From: an uncultured Bacteroidota bacterium
Lineage (GTDB): Bacteria > Bacteroidota > Bacteroidia > Flavobacteriales > Flavobacteriaceae
DNA length: 64,000 bases
Reading direction: 5' to 3'
NCBI GenBank assembly: GCA_903838055.1
Contig: CAILWV010000044.1
Span: 62,001 to 126,000 of the forward strand
Of the stretch, positions 17,556-27,132 are shown piece by piece (positions within the stretch are counted from its first letter, which is position 1; each line of letters starts with the position of its first letter). The translations under genes were made by a program, and so were the position numbers. The notes beneath the pieces are model-generated. The model worked only from the letters and a program-made list of their open reading frames with translations, was not told where the DNA came from and searched no databases.

Positions 17556-20500
17556 TTAATTAATTATTATTTTCTTAATTTCTTTTTTATTAGAATCGGT
17601 AGTTACTTCAACAAAATAAGTCCCACTTCCCACTTCTTTTAAATTCATTACTTCTGAATAATTGCTAGAAGAATAACTTTCTTTTTTGATAACTCGACCT
17701 AACATATCTATCAACTGAATTTGTTTTATGAAACTGTTCGAATTCAATTGAATTGTGATTATTTCATTTGCGGGATTTGGATAAACAGAAAGGTTTGTGC
17801 TAGAAAATTGATCATTTGCAAGTTGTGCTACAAATTCGGTATTGAAAGTATTTGTAATAATTGCGGGATTATAATCAAAATAAATTGATCCAGTATTTGG
17901 AATAATATCACCTAAAGAATATCCTGGTTTTGGTTTAACTTGGAATGTTACATACCCTTTTCCCGTAGTTGTATTTGCTATAGAAACAGGAAGCATGATA
18001 TTATCAAATTTCCAATTTAAATTATTTCCTACTCGATCAAGAATATAGGAATTACTGGAACTAAGTGTTCTAACAGTTGTTTCATCCAATTTAGAATCTA
18101 ACACATCATTAATTCTAACATTTATTGCACTAGCAGCTCCAGTGTTTTCAAAGCGTATGGTGTACGTTAGATAATCACTTGCATTAAAGGAGCTATAAAG
18201 AATTTTTCCACCATGTGATTCCATTTTATCATTTGGATCGTAGGCATTAATAATTATTTGTGCTAGGTTACTTGTATTATTTGATGGTACTTCATCTCCA
18301 GCAATAGGATTTATTGTAACAGAGTTAGTTAGTAATTGTCCCATTGTCACTGTTGGAATGGTTGGAACTTGCATAAACACAGAAATTACGCGAACTTCAA
18401 AAGGAGCTAAATTTGTAAAGTTATAACTAAAACCGTTAGCTAACATAGTAACACCAGCTTGCGATACAGAAGATATCGTTACATTTGGATCTTTAACAAA
18501 GTTAACGCTTCCTGAGGCAATATTTTGATTTCCTAGATTTGTATAGATTATTTTATTTTCATAAATAAATCCTGGGCGAGGTCCAACAACTGGAACTAAT
18601 GTAGTTTCTATATCCGTATTACTTTGAACAATAGTAATTGGAAAATTATATGACACCATTCCGGCTCCATTAACAACACTTACATTAGTATAAGAAGAAG
18701 TGGAAATATTATAAATGCTGGTATAAGCAGGGTCTATGGTATAACTTAAGTTATATGAGTTTGTTGTATTAGCATAAATGTTATAAACCCCTGTTGGACT
18801 TGCAATATGATGCGTTATTCCGTTCGTATTTACTTCATAATGGAATTGTCCTAAAGGGAAGTTTTGTTCTCCATCATCTTTTGTACCATTATTATTAGTA
18901 TCTAAAAATGCATTTAAGTGAATGCCACAACAATTAATAGCTCCTGTTGAAGTATTACCAATATCTGTAATACGGATATATCCAGGTTGGTTGCTGTAAT
19001 TGGTAACCATTAATAGATAATATTGCCCAGATTGCGCATTTGGTATTACTGGATATTCTACATTATTATAAGAATAACTACAACTTACCACATAGTTTGA
19101 GGTAATTTGTCCGTTACATGGTGTAGTTGGATTTGTATATGGTCCTAGTACAACATAATCAACATCTAAATTAGTAGTGCTAAAATTAATATCGGTGCTT
19201 TGCTGAATCATTAAATTGATATTTCCAGCATGGCTAATTGGCAATACAAACCAAGTAGGATTTGGGGTTGTACTTAAACAACCTAATGCACCAGTTGATG
19301 GTAAATTAGTAGTATTTGGAAATTGAATTCCTAATGTTGAACATAAAGAATTCGCTTGACTACAAACGGATGCATTATTACAATTTGGATAAGTTCTTAA
19401 GTTAACGGTATAAATCAAATCGCAACCATCTGCAATAATTTCTCTGATGTAAATTGTTATTATATTAGATTGAACATTTACAGTAAATGCACTTGGATTG
19501 GTAATAGGGTTTGTCAAAGCCTCTGCATTTTGTTGAGTTGTAAAATACTGAAAAGTATTTGTAGAGTAAATTTGCGCTTGAACCGAAGTTAAATTAAAAA
19601 TAATTGATCCATTACTGTCGTCATCACACTGTTCCATTTGTTGTAATGGAGTTGGGCTAGGATGATACGCGGATACATTTAAATAAAATACGGTTGTAAA
19701 ATATTGCCCTGGTACATTATTATAAGAAATTCTTCCATAAATAGGTGTGTTTCCAATGCCTGCACAATACGGAGAAGGTAATGGGTTTACATTAGCTTCG
19801 GCTTCATTTGCAGAAGCATGATACGTAATTGTATAATCGGTTGGATTCATTGTTCCAATAATATCGTCGTCATTATCCGTAAGGTTAAAACAAGCTTGAT
19901 TGGTATCGGTACAAGTTGTAAATGATTGTGGTTGACCAAATTGAGGAATACAAGCTATTGTTGCAAAAGAAACGGGTACTGACCAAGCGCTATTATATTG
20001 GGTTCCAGTAGCGCTATTAGAACAAATTCTTCTTACATAGACTTGGTAATCGTTAGTGCAATTCAATCCAGTAATTACGAATGGATTACTTGAAGACATA
20101 ATTCCTTGATTTGGCATTGGTGCTCCATAGGGAACAATAGCAATTTCTGCCATGAATGGTATACCTGGTACTCCCTCGGTGCAAGAAATAGTTGCACTAT
20201 TTTCTGTGATATTTCCAACTGTGACCGTTGGAGGTAAACAATCAACAGAAGGACAATTAGTTATTATTTGTGCGTTAATTATTCCTAATGAAGGGCACCC
20301 AGCTAAAGTATTAACTACGTTATAATAAAAATTTAAATTTGGTGTAGTTGTAGGGCTAAAAACACAACCCGGATTCAGTATTTGGTTGGTAAAAGATTGC
20401 GCATCAGTTTGGGTATAATAAAATGAGACACTTAAATTTGGATCCGAATTGGTTATGGCAGGTATAAACTGAGTCAAATCCCAACATTGTTGGTTGTAGC

Positions 20501-20876
20501 AAAAAGTACCTGTTATAGTGTTGGCAATTGGTGTCGAATAAATATGAAGCCAAAATGAAGTAATAGAATAATTACTTGGATTATTTATTTCGGTAACTCT
20601 AGCATAAACAATTTGCCCAGAGTTCGAGCAAAAATATTGATCTCCCAAAGAATTCATATTTGCCACTGCATCTGCTTGGCTAATGTAGTAAGTTACCGAA
20701 TAAACATTTGGTGATAAATTACCTAGAATCTCAGAGTTTTTTGTAAATAAATAAAAAACTTCAGAACCATCATTGTTTGCATCACAAACGGTATAGTCCA
20801 TAGGAGTATTAATTTGCACCTGTCCGTAAGTAAATTGCAAACTAATAAAAAATATAAATAGTAAAATTTTCTTCAT
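17556..20876 (-). CDS. Large T9SS-secreted surface protein (FN3, DUF7619-like, sorting domain)
   Basis: 1106 residues. A signal peptide (about 1-18, ending QFTYGQ) is followed by Ig-like or gliding-type repeats rich in Asn, Thr and Tyr. A fibronectin type III-like domain lies at about 213-310 (CLPPTVTVGNITENSATISC and so on). A conserved late domain (about 880-1020) with NAYDPNDKMESHGG, YTIRFENTGAASAINVRIND and SIYFDYNPAIITNTF is typical of flavobacterial surface proteins. The last 80 residues are a type A C-terminal sorting domain (VYPNPANEIITIQ, IQLIDMLGRVIKKE, GTYFVEVTT) used for T9SS export. The ligand is unknown. Confidence 0.9.
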   Translation of the reverse strand: MKKILLFIFFISLQFTYGQVQINTPMDYTVCDANNDGSEVFYLFTKNSEILGNLSPNVYSVTYYISQADAVANMNSLGDQYFCSNSGQIVYARVTEINNPSNYSITSFWLHIYSTPIANTITGTFCYNQQCWDLTQFIPAITNSDPNLSVSFYYTQTDAQSFTNQILNPGCVFSPTTTPNLNFYYNVVNTLAGCPSLGIINAQIITNCPSVDCLPPTVTVGNITENSATISCTEGVPGIPFMAEIAIVPYGAPMPNQGIMSSSNPFVITGLNCTNDYQVYVRRICSNSATGTQYNSAWSVPVSFATIACIPQFGQPQSFTTCTDTNQACFNLTDNDDDIIGTMNPTDYTITYHASANEAEANVNPLPSPYCAGIGNTPIYGRISYNNVPGQYFTTVFYLNVSAYHPSPTPLQQMEQCDDDSNGSIIFNLTSVQAQIYSTNTFQYFTTQQNAEALTNPITNPSAFTVNVQSNIITIYIREIIADGCDLIYTVNLRTYPNCNNASVCSQANSLCSTLGIQFPNTTNLPSTGALGCLSTTPNPTWFVLPISHAGNINLMIQQSTDINFSTTNLDVDYVVLGPYTNPTTPCNGQITSNYVVSCSYSYNNVEYPVIPNAQSGQYYLLMVTNYSNQPGYIRITDIGNTSTGAINCCGIHLNAFLDTNNNGTKDDGEQNFPLGQFHYEVNTNGITHHIASPTGVYNIYANTTNSYNLSYTIDPAYTSIYNISTSSYTNVSVVNGAGMVSYNFPITIVQSNTDIETTLVPVVGPRPGFIYENKIIYTNLGNQNIASGSVNFVKDPNVTISSVSQAGVTMLANGFSYNFTNLAPFEVRVISVFMQVPTIPTVTMGQLLTNSVTINPIAGDEVPSNNTSNLAQIIINAYDPNDKMESHGGKILYSSFNASDYLTYTIRFENTGAASAINVRINDVLDSKLDETTVRTLSSSNSYILDRVGNNLNWKFDNIMLPVSIANTTTGKGYVTFQVKPKPGYSLGDIIPNTGSIYFDYNPAIITNTFNTEFVAQLANDQFSSTNLSVYPNPANEIITIQLNSNSFIKQIQLIDMLGRVIKKESYSSSNYSEVMNLKEVGSGTYFVEVTTDSNKKEIKKIIIN

Positions 20877-20977
20877 GCCTTTCTTATTTGGTTAATAAAT
20901 GTATTCGTTTATTTTGCGCAAGTTACATTTTTTCAATGGTTTATGAAACTTTTATTGTTTTTCGGTTTGAATTAATA

Positions 20978-23050
20978 TTAACTAATCAACGCACCATTAG
21001 CGACACCGTCTGCATCCGGATTTACAAAAACCAATTTCCCTTCGGCAGTATTACTCATCAAAATCATTCCTTGACTTTCCACTCCGCGTAAGGCTCTTGG
21101 TGCTAAATTCACTAAAACCGTAACTCTTTTTCCGATTACTTCTTCTGGTGAAAAATGTTCTGCAATTCCAGAAACGATAGTTCTTACATCGATTCCAGTA
21201 TCTACTTTCAAAACTAAAAGTTTGTTGGCTTTCGGCATTTTTTCGGCTTCCAAAATAGTTCCCACACGCAAATCTAATTTTGAAAAATCTTCAAATGTGG
21301 ATGTTTCTTTTTGTGCTTCTGTCTTTGCATGGGACGAAGCAATCTCTTCCACATTTGCTTTTTTAGTAGCTTCAAGTTTGTCTATTTGTTTCTGAATTTC
21401 AGCATCTTCTATTTGAGCAAATAATATTTCTGCTTCTCCTATTTGGTGTCCTGACGGAATTAAATCAGAAGTTTCAGCAACATCTTTCCAACTTAAATTC
21501 AAATTGGTTTTTAAAATTCCTGATAATTTACACGCGGTAAAAGGCAAGAAGGGCTCACACAAAACACGTAAAGCAGCAGCAATTTGCAAAGCCACATACA
21601 TTTGCGTTTGCACGCGCTCCGGATTGGTTTTCACCATTTTCCATGGCTCTTCGTCGGCTAAGTATTTATTTCCTAAACGGGCAACATTCATCAATTCGCC
21701 TTGCGCTTCTCTAAATCGGTAGCGTTCAACAGAACTAGAAATCACCGCAGGATAAGCTTTTAATTCGGCTAAAGTTTGTTCGTCAACTTCTGAAAATTCA
21801 TTCGGTGACGGAACAATTCCGTTGTAGTATTTATTGGTTAAAACCACCACTCTATTAATGAAATTTCCAAAAATAGCAGCCAATTCATTATTATTTCTAG
21901 CTTGAAAATCCTTCCAAGTAAAGTCATTATCTTTATTTTCAGGGGCGTTCGATGTTAATGCATAACGCAAAGAATCTTGCTTATCAGGAAAATCCAGTAA
22001 ATATTCGTGCAACCAAACCGCCCAGTTTTTAGAAGTTGAAAGTTTGTTTCCTTCCAAATTCAAAAACTCATTTGCAGGCACATTGTCTGGTAAAATATAA
22101 CTTCCTTCGGCTTTTAACATCGCAGGGAAAATGATGCAATGAAACACAATATTGTCTTTACCAATAAAGTGCACCAATTTAGTACCCGCATCTTTCCAAT
22201 ACGGCTCCCAATCTTTTCCTTCACGTGCAGCCCATTCTTTGGTAGACGAAATATAACCAATTGGCGCGTCAAACCACACGTATAGTTTCTTCCCTTCGGC
22301 ACCAGCCACAGGAACATCAATTCCCCAATCTAAATCGCGGGTAACGGCACGAGGTTTTAAGCCGTCATCCAACCATGATTTCACCTGACCTAAAACATTG
22401 TTTTTCCAGTCTTTTTCATGTCCAACTAAAATCCATTCTTTCAAGAAATCTTGGTATCTATCTAAAGGTAAAAACCAATGTTTAGTCGATTTTAATATCG
22501 GAGTATCTCCAGTAATTGTAGATTTTGGGTTTATTAAATCGGTTGCATTTAATGTCGAGCCACATTTTTCACATTGATCGCCATAAGCTTCTTCGTTGTT
22601 ACATTTTGGGCAAGTCCCAATCACAAAACGATCGGCAAGAAACTGATCGGCTTTAGCATCATATAATTGTTCGGTAACTTCTTCAATAAAGTCGCCATTG
22701 TCGTATAATTTTCTGAAAAATTCAGATGCGGTATCGTGGTGAATTTTAGAAGATGTTCTAGAATAATTATCAAATGAAATTCCGAAATCTATAAACGATT
22801 TTCTAATAATTCCGTCGTATTTATCAATCACTTCTTGAGGCGTTACTCCCTCTTTTTTTGCTTTCATTGAGATTGCTACGCCATGTTCATCGCTTCCGCA
22901 AACGAAAAGCACATCCTTACCTTGCAATCGCAAATAGCGCGCATAAATATCCGACGGTACATAAACGCCCGCTAAATGACCTATATGAATTGGCCCGTTG
23001 GTATATGGCAACGCAGCCGTAATGGTATATCTCTTTGGATTTTCTAACAT
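20978..23050 (-). CDS. metG: Methionyl-tRNA synthetase with C-terminal tRNA-binding domain
   Basis: 690 residues from the ATG at 23048-23050 ([20 protein letters not shown]). The class I signatures are HIGH (PIHIGHLAG, about residues 20-23) and KLSTS ([10 protein letters not shown]) for KMSKS. The zinc-knuckle cysteines are in [18 protein letters not shown]. The last about 110 residues ([20 protein letters not shown]) are an EMAPII/Trbp111-type tRNA-binding domain. It attaches methionine to elongator and initiator tRNA. A frame extension to 23098 runs through the promoter -7 box and was rejected. Confidence 0.97.
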   Translation of the reverse strand: MLENPKRYTITAALPYTNGPIHIGHLAGVYVPSDIYARYLRLQGKDVLFVCGSDEHGVAISMKAKKEGVTPQEVIDKYDGIIRKSFIDFGISFDNYSRTSSKIHHDTASEFFRKLYDNGDFIEEVTEQLYDAKADQFLADRFVIGTCPKCNNEEAYGDQCEKCGSTLNATDLINPKSTITGDTPILKSTKHWFLPLDRYQDFLKEWILVGHEKDWKNNVLGQVKSWLDDGLKPRAVTRDLDWGIDVPVAGAEGKKLYVWFDAPIGYISSTKEWAAREGKDWEPYWKDAGTKLVHFIGKDNIVFHCIIFPAMLKAEGSYILPDNVPANEFLNLEGNKLSTSKNWAVWLHEYLLDFPDKQDSLRYALTSNAPENKDNDFTWKDFQARNNNELAAIFGNFINRVVVLTNKYYNGIVPSPNEFSEVDEQTLAELKAYPAVISSSVERYRFREAQGELMNVARLGNKYLADEEPWKMVKTNPERVQTQMYVALQIAAALRVLCEPFLPFTACKLSGILKTNLNLSWKDVAETSDLIPSGHQIGEAEILFAQIEDAEIQKQIDKLEATKKANVEEIASSHAKTEAQKETSTFEDFSKLDLRVGTILEAEKMPKANKLLVLKVDTGIDVRTIVSGIAEHFSPEEVIGKRVTVLVNLAPRALRGVESQGMILMSNTAEGKLVFVNPDADGVANGALIS

Positions 23051-23071
23051 GATAATTCGGTATATATTATG

Positions 23072-23079
23072 CAAAAATA
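23072..23079 (-). promoter_or_regulatory. -7 promoter box of metG
   Basis: TATTTTTG on the minus strand matches TAnnTTTG, 21 nt upstream of the metG ATG, and fixes that start. Confidence 0.5.
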
Positions 23080-23090
23080 AGGAATTATTT

Positions 23091-23130
23091 TTTGTCATTG
23101 TGACGATCGTGGCAATCGAATGCTATTTCC
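23091..23130. repeat. Degenerate fragment of a flavobacterial intergenic repeat
   Basis: TTTGTCATTGTGACGATCG and GTGGCAATCGAATG resemble one end of the element at 24536-24610 (inverted, TTCCTCGCAATGACAAA). Only this end remains. Confidence 0.4.
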
Positions 23131-23212
23131 TTTTTTCCTCTGCAAATGAAATTCATCGAACTCCAAATAAAATATAATAATGTGAGTTAATCAGGGCTAG
23201 AGCATTCGTTTA

Positions 23213-23342
23213 TTTAACCACATAGAATCTTAGGTTTCATAAAATGGTTAAGGCGTTTCACTTTTTAGAATATAACATAGTTATGTGAACCCAATCAATT
23301 GGGCTATCCAACTCTTTTTTTCTATGCTGCTATGTGGTTTAA
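23213..23342. repeat. MITE-like palindromic repeat, copy 1
   Basis: About 130 bp bounded by imperfect inverted ends TTTAACCACATAG and CTATGTGGTTTAAA. Inside are further palindromes (CCCAATCAATTGGG, ACATAGTTATGT), so the whole element can fold on itself. It codes for nothing convincing. It fills most of the 517-bp gap between metG and the LD-carboxypeptidase gene, together with copy 2. Confidence 0.8.
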
Positions 23343-23358
23343 ATCAATTGGCACTTTA

Positions 23359-23488
23359 TTTAACCACATAGAAACATAGGTTTTATAAAATGGTTAATGC
23401 GTTTCACTTTTTAGAGTATAACATAGTTATGTGAACCCAATCAATTGGGCTATCCAACTCTTTTTTTCTATGCTGCTATGTGGTTTAA
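23359..23488. repeat. MITE-like palindromic repeat, copy 2
   Basis: A direct tandem copy of the element at 23213-23342, about 95% identical by eye, separated from it by a 16-bp spacer. Its right end is 25 bp before the -33 region of the LD-carboxypeptidase gene. A spurious N-terminal extension of that gene reads through this copy. Confidence 0.8.
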
Positions 23489-23513
23489 TAATAATAATTC
23501 TGAGTTTTTATTA

Positions 23514-23544
23514 ATTGTATCAAACAGGTTAATTTATATATTTG
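23514..23544 (+). promoter_or_regulatory. Promoter of the LD-carboxypeptidase gene
   Basis: ATTG (23514-23517), a 19-nt spacer and TATATTTG (23537-23544) fit TTTG-N19-TAnnTTTG with one mismatch. It lies 23 nt upstream of the ATG at 23568. Confidence 0.6.
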
Positions 23545-23567
23545 TAATCGAGTTTCTAAAATCAAAA

Positions 23568-24524
23568 ATGAAAAAACACCTACTTTATATTCTTATTTCT
23601 TTAGTCACTAGTAACCTTCATGCTCAAAAAAAGATGATTATACCACCGTATTTAAAAAAAGGAGACACCATTGCAATTGTTGCAACTGCTCGCAAAAATG
23701 TGGAAGACAATTTGCAACCGGCTATAGAATGGCTACACAATTGGGGATTGGAAGTAGTAATTGGCAAAACCATTGGCCTAGACAATAACCAACTTGCTGG
23801 AACTGACCAAGAGCGCGCTGCCGATTTTCAAACCATGATGGACAACCCTAACATCAAAGCAATATGGTGTGTTCGCGGTGGCTATGGCACGGTGCGAATG
23901 ATTGATTTACTCGATTTTACTAAATTCAAACTATCACCTAAATGGGTAATTGGTTTTAGTGATGTAACTGTTTTGCATAGCCATTTGAACAATTTAGGAT
24001 TTGCTTCCATCCACGGCATCATGCCTGTAAGCGTGAAAGCAACTGAAGAAGCCAAAGAAAGTTTGCGCAAAGCACTCTTTGGCGAACCTCTAGAATATAC
24101 CGTTCCGTGCGACCCAATGAACCGTTATGGCTCAGCCAAAGGCGAATTAGTAGGTGGCAATTTATCTATTTTGTACAGTCTTTTAGGTTCTTCCTCGGCA
24201 ATTGATTGCACCGATAAAATCCTTTTTATAGAAGACCTAGACGAATATTTGTACCATATTGACCGCATGATGATGAACTTAAAACGCAATGGTTGTTTGG
24301 AAAGTTTGAAAGGAATCATCGTTGGCGGTATGACCAAAATGCACGACAACGAAATCCCGTGGGGGAAAAACGTTTTAGAAATTATAGACGATGTTACCAA
24401 AACCTATAAAATCCCAGTGATTTATAACTTCCCTGCAGGACATTCTGCCGATAACCACGCCCTAATTCTTGGTAAACAAATTACTATTGAGGTAAACGAT
24501 TTAGAAAGTAAAGTAATATTTTAA
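23568..24524 (+). CDS. LD-carboxypeptidase (S66, muramoyltetrapeptide carboxypeptidase-like)
   Basis: 318 residues from the ATG at 23568, with a signal peptide ending SNLHAQ (about residue 20). The S66 triad is visible: nucleophile Ser in VIGFSDVTVLHSH, Glu in LFIEDLDEYLYHIDRM, and His in FPAGHSADNHALILG. RGGYGTVRMIDLLDF is another family motif. The enzyme trims D-Ala from murein tetrapeptides during wall recycling. E. coli LdcA is cytosolic, but this one should act in the periplasm because of its signal peptide. A longer frame starting at 23445 reads through the repeat element and upstream of the promoter, so it was rejected. Confidence 0.92.
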   Translation: MKKHLLYILISLVTSNLHAQKKMIIPPYLKKGDTIAIVATARKNVEDNLQPAIEWLHNWGLEVVIGKTIGLDNNQLAGTDQERAADFQTMMDNPNIKAIWCVRGGYGTVRMIDLLDFTKFKLSPKWVIGFSDVTVLHSHLNNLGFASIHGIMPVSVKATEEAKESLRKALFGEPLEYTVPCDPMNRYGSAKGELVGGNLSILYSLLGSSSAIDCTDKILFIEDLDEYLYHIDRMMMNLKRNGCLESLKGIIVGGMTKMHDNEIPWGKNVLEIIDDVTKTYKIPVIYNFPAGHSADNHALILGKQITIEVNDLESKVIF

Positions 24525-24535
24525 TAAACATTAAT

Positions 24536-24610
24536 TTGTCTTTCCGAAGTAGGTGGAATCTCATGATGCAAACGAAAAGTTGATGGGATTACTTCGTTCC
24601 TCGCAATGAC
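24536..24610. repeat. Flavobacterial intergenic inverted repeat
   Basis: The 75-bp stretch has ends TTTGTCTTTCCGAAGTAGG and CTTCGTTCCTCGCAATGACA, roughly inverted, with ATCTCATGATGCAAACGAAA between. I recognise this type of element as a dispersed non-coding repeat in flavobacterial genomes. It sits directly upstream of yraN, whose ATG is 12 nt further on. Confidence 0.6.
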
Positions 24611-24622
24611 AAAACAAAATTT

Positions 24623-24982
24623 ATGGCCGAACACAACGAACTAGGTAAACATGGGGAAGAATTAGCCGTAGAATTTCTGCAGCAAAATGGCTATGCAATT
24701 CTAGAAACCAACTGGACGTTCCAAAAAGCTGAAATAGATATTATTGCCCAAAAAGAAAATACTTTAGCCATTGTAGAAGTAAAAACTAGATCGTCTATTG
24801 ATTTTGGATTACCCCAAGATTTTGTAAAACCAAAAAAAATCCAACTCCTTGTAAAAGCCGTCAACGAATATGTAATTACTAATGATTTAGAGGTAGATGT
24901 TCGCTTTGATATTATAGCCATTCACAAAGAAGGAACGGAATATAATTTGGAACATATTGAAGAAGCATTTTATTATTTTTAA
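24623..24982 (+). CDS. yraN: YraN/UPF0102 family protein (endonuclease-like fold)
   Basis: 119 residues with the UPF0102 signature: GKHGEELAVEFLQQNGY, then AEIDIIAQKENTLAIVEVKT, the D...ExK core of a PD-(D/E)XK nuclease-like fold. The biochemical role is not settled; Holliday-junction resolvase-like activity has been proposed. Its last 183 bp (24799-24981) recur at 32084-32266 beside mfd, so it marks the left edge of an accessory island. A strong hairpin follows the stop. Confidence 0.9.
   Translation: MAEHNELGKHGEELAVEFLQQNGYAILETNWTFQKAEIDIIAQKENTLAIVEVKTRSSIDFGLPQDFVKPKKIQLLVKAVNEYVITNDLEVDVRFDIIAIHKEGTEYNLEHIEEAFYYF
24799..24981 (+). repeat. Direct repeat copy A (3' end of yraN)
   Basis: 183 bp matching 32084-32266 with 6 substitutions and no gaps by my reading (about 97% identity). 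Three changes are synonymous and three alter residues (Q/K, T/A, N/K). The pair brackets 24982-32083. Confidence 0.95.
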
Positions 24983-25025
24983 AAGGGGTTCAACTTTAAT
25001 TAAAAAGTTAACCCCTTGTTTTTTT
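24983..25025 (+). terminator. Terminator after yraN
   Basis: AAGGGGTT-c-AACTTT and AAAGTTAACCCCTT pair into a strong hairpin followed by a run of T. It is the first island sequence after the yraN stop and is absent after copy B. Confidence 0.8.
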
Positions 25026-25049
25026 ACTTACATACTTACTAGGATGGTG

Positions 25050-25226
25050 TTATTTTTTTAGATATTCATAAATTCTACTTACACTTAGCCCTAATTCTTT
25101 AGCAATTTGGACAACCGAAATTCCTTTAGATTTAAGTTCTTGAGCTCTTTTTGATTTTTTCAATGTTTCAACGCCTTTTATATTGGTGTAAATACCTGAT
25201 TTTGAATTCCAATTTTTTCCTGTCAT
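25050..25226 (-). CDS. Small helix-turn-helix protein, recombinase-HTH-like
   Basis: 58 residues starting MTGKNWNSKSGIYTN. Residues about 26-57 (RAQELKSKGISVVQIAKELG, then LSVSRIYEYLKK) form a helix-turn-helix like the DNA-binding tail of serine recombinases (HTH_7/HTH_23 type). No catalytic domain is present. It is the last gene on the left edge of the island, next to the duplicated yraN end. It might be a remnant of a recombinase or a free-standing regulator. Confidence 0.65.
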   Translation of the reverse strand: MTGKNWNSKSGIYTNIKGVETLKKSKRAQELKSKGISVVQIAKELGLSVSRIYEYLKK

Positions 25227-25277
25227 AATTTTTTAATATAATTAATTTTTAGGGGAACATGCAGTTTGTTGCTTGTT

Positions 25278-26291
25278 TTAAAGTTCTAAAATAATATCTT
25301 CTTGATTAACTTTATTATTAATACATAAAGAAAGTATTTCATTTACTACTTCTTGTGCATATTTATCCTTTTGAGTTGGTTTTCGCTGAGTCCCGTTATT
25401 TATCTCATTTTCATTTTTTAGAAACCTATTAAAAATATCTTCATAAATTTCAATATCATCATTATCTTGCATATCATGCTTAAAACTCTTGCTTTTTTTA
25501 TTTATTATTTCATAAATTAACTGATATGCATTGAAATTTAATCCGAATAATATAGACTGCTGATTAAATATCTCTTTAATGATGCCTATCCCATTATAAT
25601 TAATTCTTACTTCACTATTTACATCATAATTTACGAATAGCTTTCTTAAAATATTAGCTTTCACAAAATGTGAGTCTGAATAATTAATTTTAATACCACT
25701 ATGTTTAATTTCAAAATTTAATGTGTCATCTGAATAATTTATTATGTGTTCTGTAAATCTTTTGTTATAATAATTTACTGTCTTGATTTCATCAAAGGAT
25801 TCACCGATTTCCATTTTTGGCACTCTATTATACTCAATTAGATGTTTTATAAAATAATTTCTTTTTGTATATAAATAAAATTTAATATAATCTTCGTCAA
25901 ATTTATTACTGTACTTTTCTTCAATTAAATTTGAATAATTATCAATTTTAGAATTTTCCATTTGAACCAATAGAAAAATCCCTGATATTTCCGAAATTAA
26001 GTCGTCTATAATTTTTAGTTTACTTATTTCAACTTTAATATTTTTATTAATTTCTTCTACTTCATTTTTAAGTAAAATTTCTTTCTCTGTTAATTGTATT
26101 ACTCCATTTATATATGTTTTAATGTTAAATGTACCATTTCTATTGTATTGAACATATTCACCGTTTAACACTCCATTTATTTTACTAAACTTTTCTTTAA
26201 TAGATCCTTTACCATTATCATAATAAATATAATTAGTACCATTATCAGTAATTATATTTTTGTTGCTTTTCAAAAAATCAAAAAATCCCAT
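25278..26291 (-). CDS. Island protein with MGFFDFLK leader and MORN_2-like segment
   Basis: 337 residues, no signal peptide. It begins MGFFDFLKSNK, an amphipathic N-terminus nearly identical to that of the next gene upstream (MGLFDFLKPK). Residues about 20-70 contain a MORN_2/YwqK-like unit (NGVLNGEYVQYNRNGTFNI). The remaining about 260 residues are helical, rich in Ile, Asn and Lys, and unrecognised. It belongs to the single-strand island cluster. The leader and upstream DNA are shared with 26359-27132, so the two arose by partial duplication. Confidence 0.65.
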   Translation of the reverse strand: MGFFDFLKSNKNIITDNGTNYIYYDNGKGSIKEKFSKINGVLNGEYVQYNRNGTFNIKTYINGVIQLTEKEILLKNEVEEINKNIKVEISKLKIIDDLISEISGIFLLVQMENSKIDNYSNLIEEKYSNKFDEDYIKFYLYTKRNYFIKHLIEYNRVPKMEIGESFDEIKTVNYYNKRFTEHIINYSDDTLNFEIKHSGIKINYSDSHFVKANILRKLFVNYDVNSEVRINYNGIGIIKEIFNQQSILFGLNFNAYQLIYEIINKKSKSFKHDMQDNDDIEIYEDIFNRFLKNENEINNGTQRKPTQKDKYAQEVVNEILSLCINNKVNQEDIILEL

Positions 26292-26358
26292 TTTTTCAAG
26301 TTTTTTAGGTTAATAAATATATTTTCAAATTCCACTCATATTCAGATTGTAAGATCTA

Positions 26359-27132
26359 TTATTTCAAAGACTTCAATAATTGTGAAGCTTCCTCAAAATC
26401 AGAGTCAAGTTCAAGCGCCTTTATTAAATCTTCAATTGCTTTTTCAATATGATTTAACTTAATGTTAATTTTAGCCCTGGAAGTATAATGTTCAGCATTT
26501 TCAGTTCCCTTGTCAATATCAATTTCAATACAATTATTACTAGTATTAATTGCTAATTCAAAATTACCAGAATAATAATATCCTATTGCCAATGTATCTA
26601 AAAAGCCTGAATTATCAGGCTCTATTTCAAGTGCCTTTTTAACTGAATTAATACCTTCGGGATAGCCCCCAATATCATAATTTAAATAAGCTTCATCATT
26701 TAAAAAATTTGACTTTGCTAAGTTGTAATAATAAGCATTAAATTGATTATTCATCATATTAAATTCATCAAACAAACTTGATTCCCTTGAAATTATGTCA
26801 ACTTGTATTAATCCTACAAGAGAAAAACGCCAACTAATAGAAAATTTATTCCCAACATAAAACAATTCATAACCATTCCTTATTTCTTGTTTAAAAATTG
26901 AAATACCTCCGTTTAGCATGATTATTGAATTAATTAATGCGTCAGCCTCTTTAGTAGTTTCAACATTTGCAAAAACAGATAAATAATCATCAGTATATAA
27001 AATACCAGTTTTTAAATTCGTATTGCCATTATCAAAATTAATAGAACCAGTACTTTGAAGCCAATCTATTTCTATCGATTTATTATCTTTTCTAGCTCTT
27101 ACTTTTGGTTTTAAAAAATCAAATAGTCCCAT
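26359..27132 (-). CDS. Island protein with MGLFDFLK leader and TPR repeats
   Basis: 257 residues, no signal peptide. MGLFDFLKPK is followed by a beta-rich domain (about 20-125) and two to three tetratricopeptide repeats at about 155-255 (GINSVKKALEIEPDNSGFLD, LAIGYYYSGNFELAINTSNN and IEKAIEDLIKALELDSDFEE), which normally bind other proteins. The sequence upstream of its ATG closely resembles the sequence upstream of the 337-residue gene. Function unknown; partner binding is likely from the TPRs. Confidence 0.7.
   Translation of the reverse strand: MGLFDFLKPKVRARKDNKSIEIDWLQSTGSINFDNGNTNLKTGILYTDDYLSVFANVETTKEADALINSIIMLNGGISIFKQEIRNGYELFYVGNKFSISWRFSLVGLIQVDIISRESSLFDEFNMMNNQFNAYYYNLAKSNFLNDEAYLNYDIGGYPEGINSVKKALEIEPDNSGFLDTLAIGYYYSGNFELAINTSNNCIEIDIDKGTENAEHYTSRAKINIKLNHIEKAIEDLIKALELDSDFEEASQLLKSLK

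Noticed and set aside
23445..23567. N-terminal extension of the LD-carboxypeptidase
   Set aside because: It would be encoded by the repeat element and the promoter. The ATG at 23568 gives a signal peptide and a normal S66 length.
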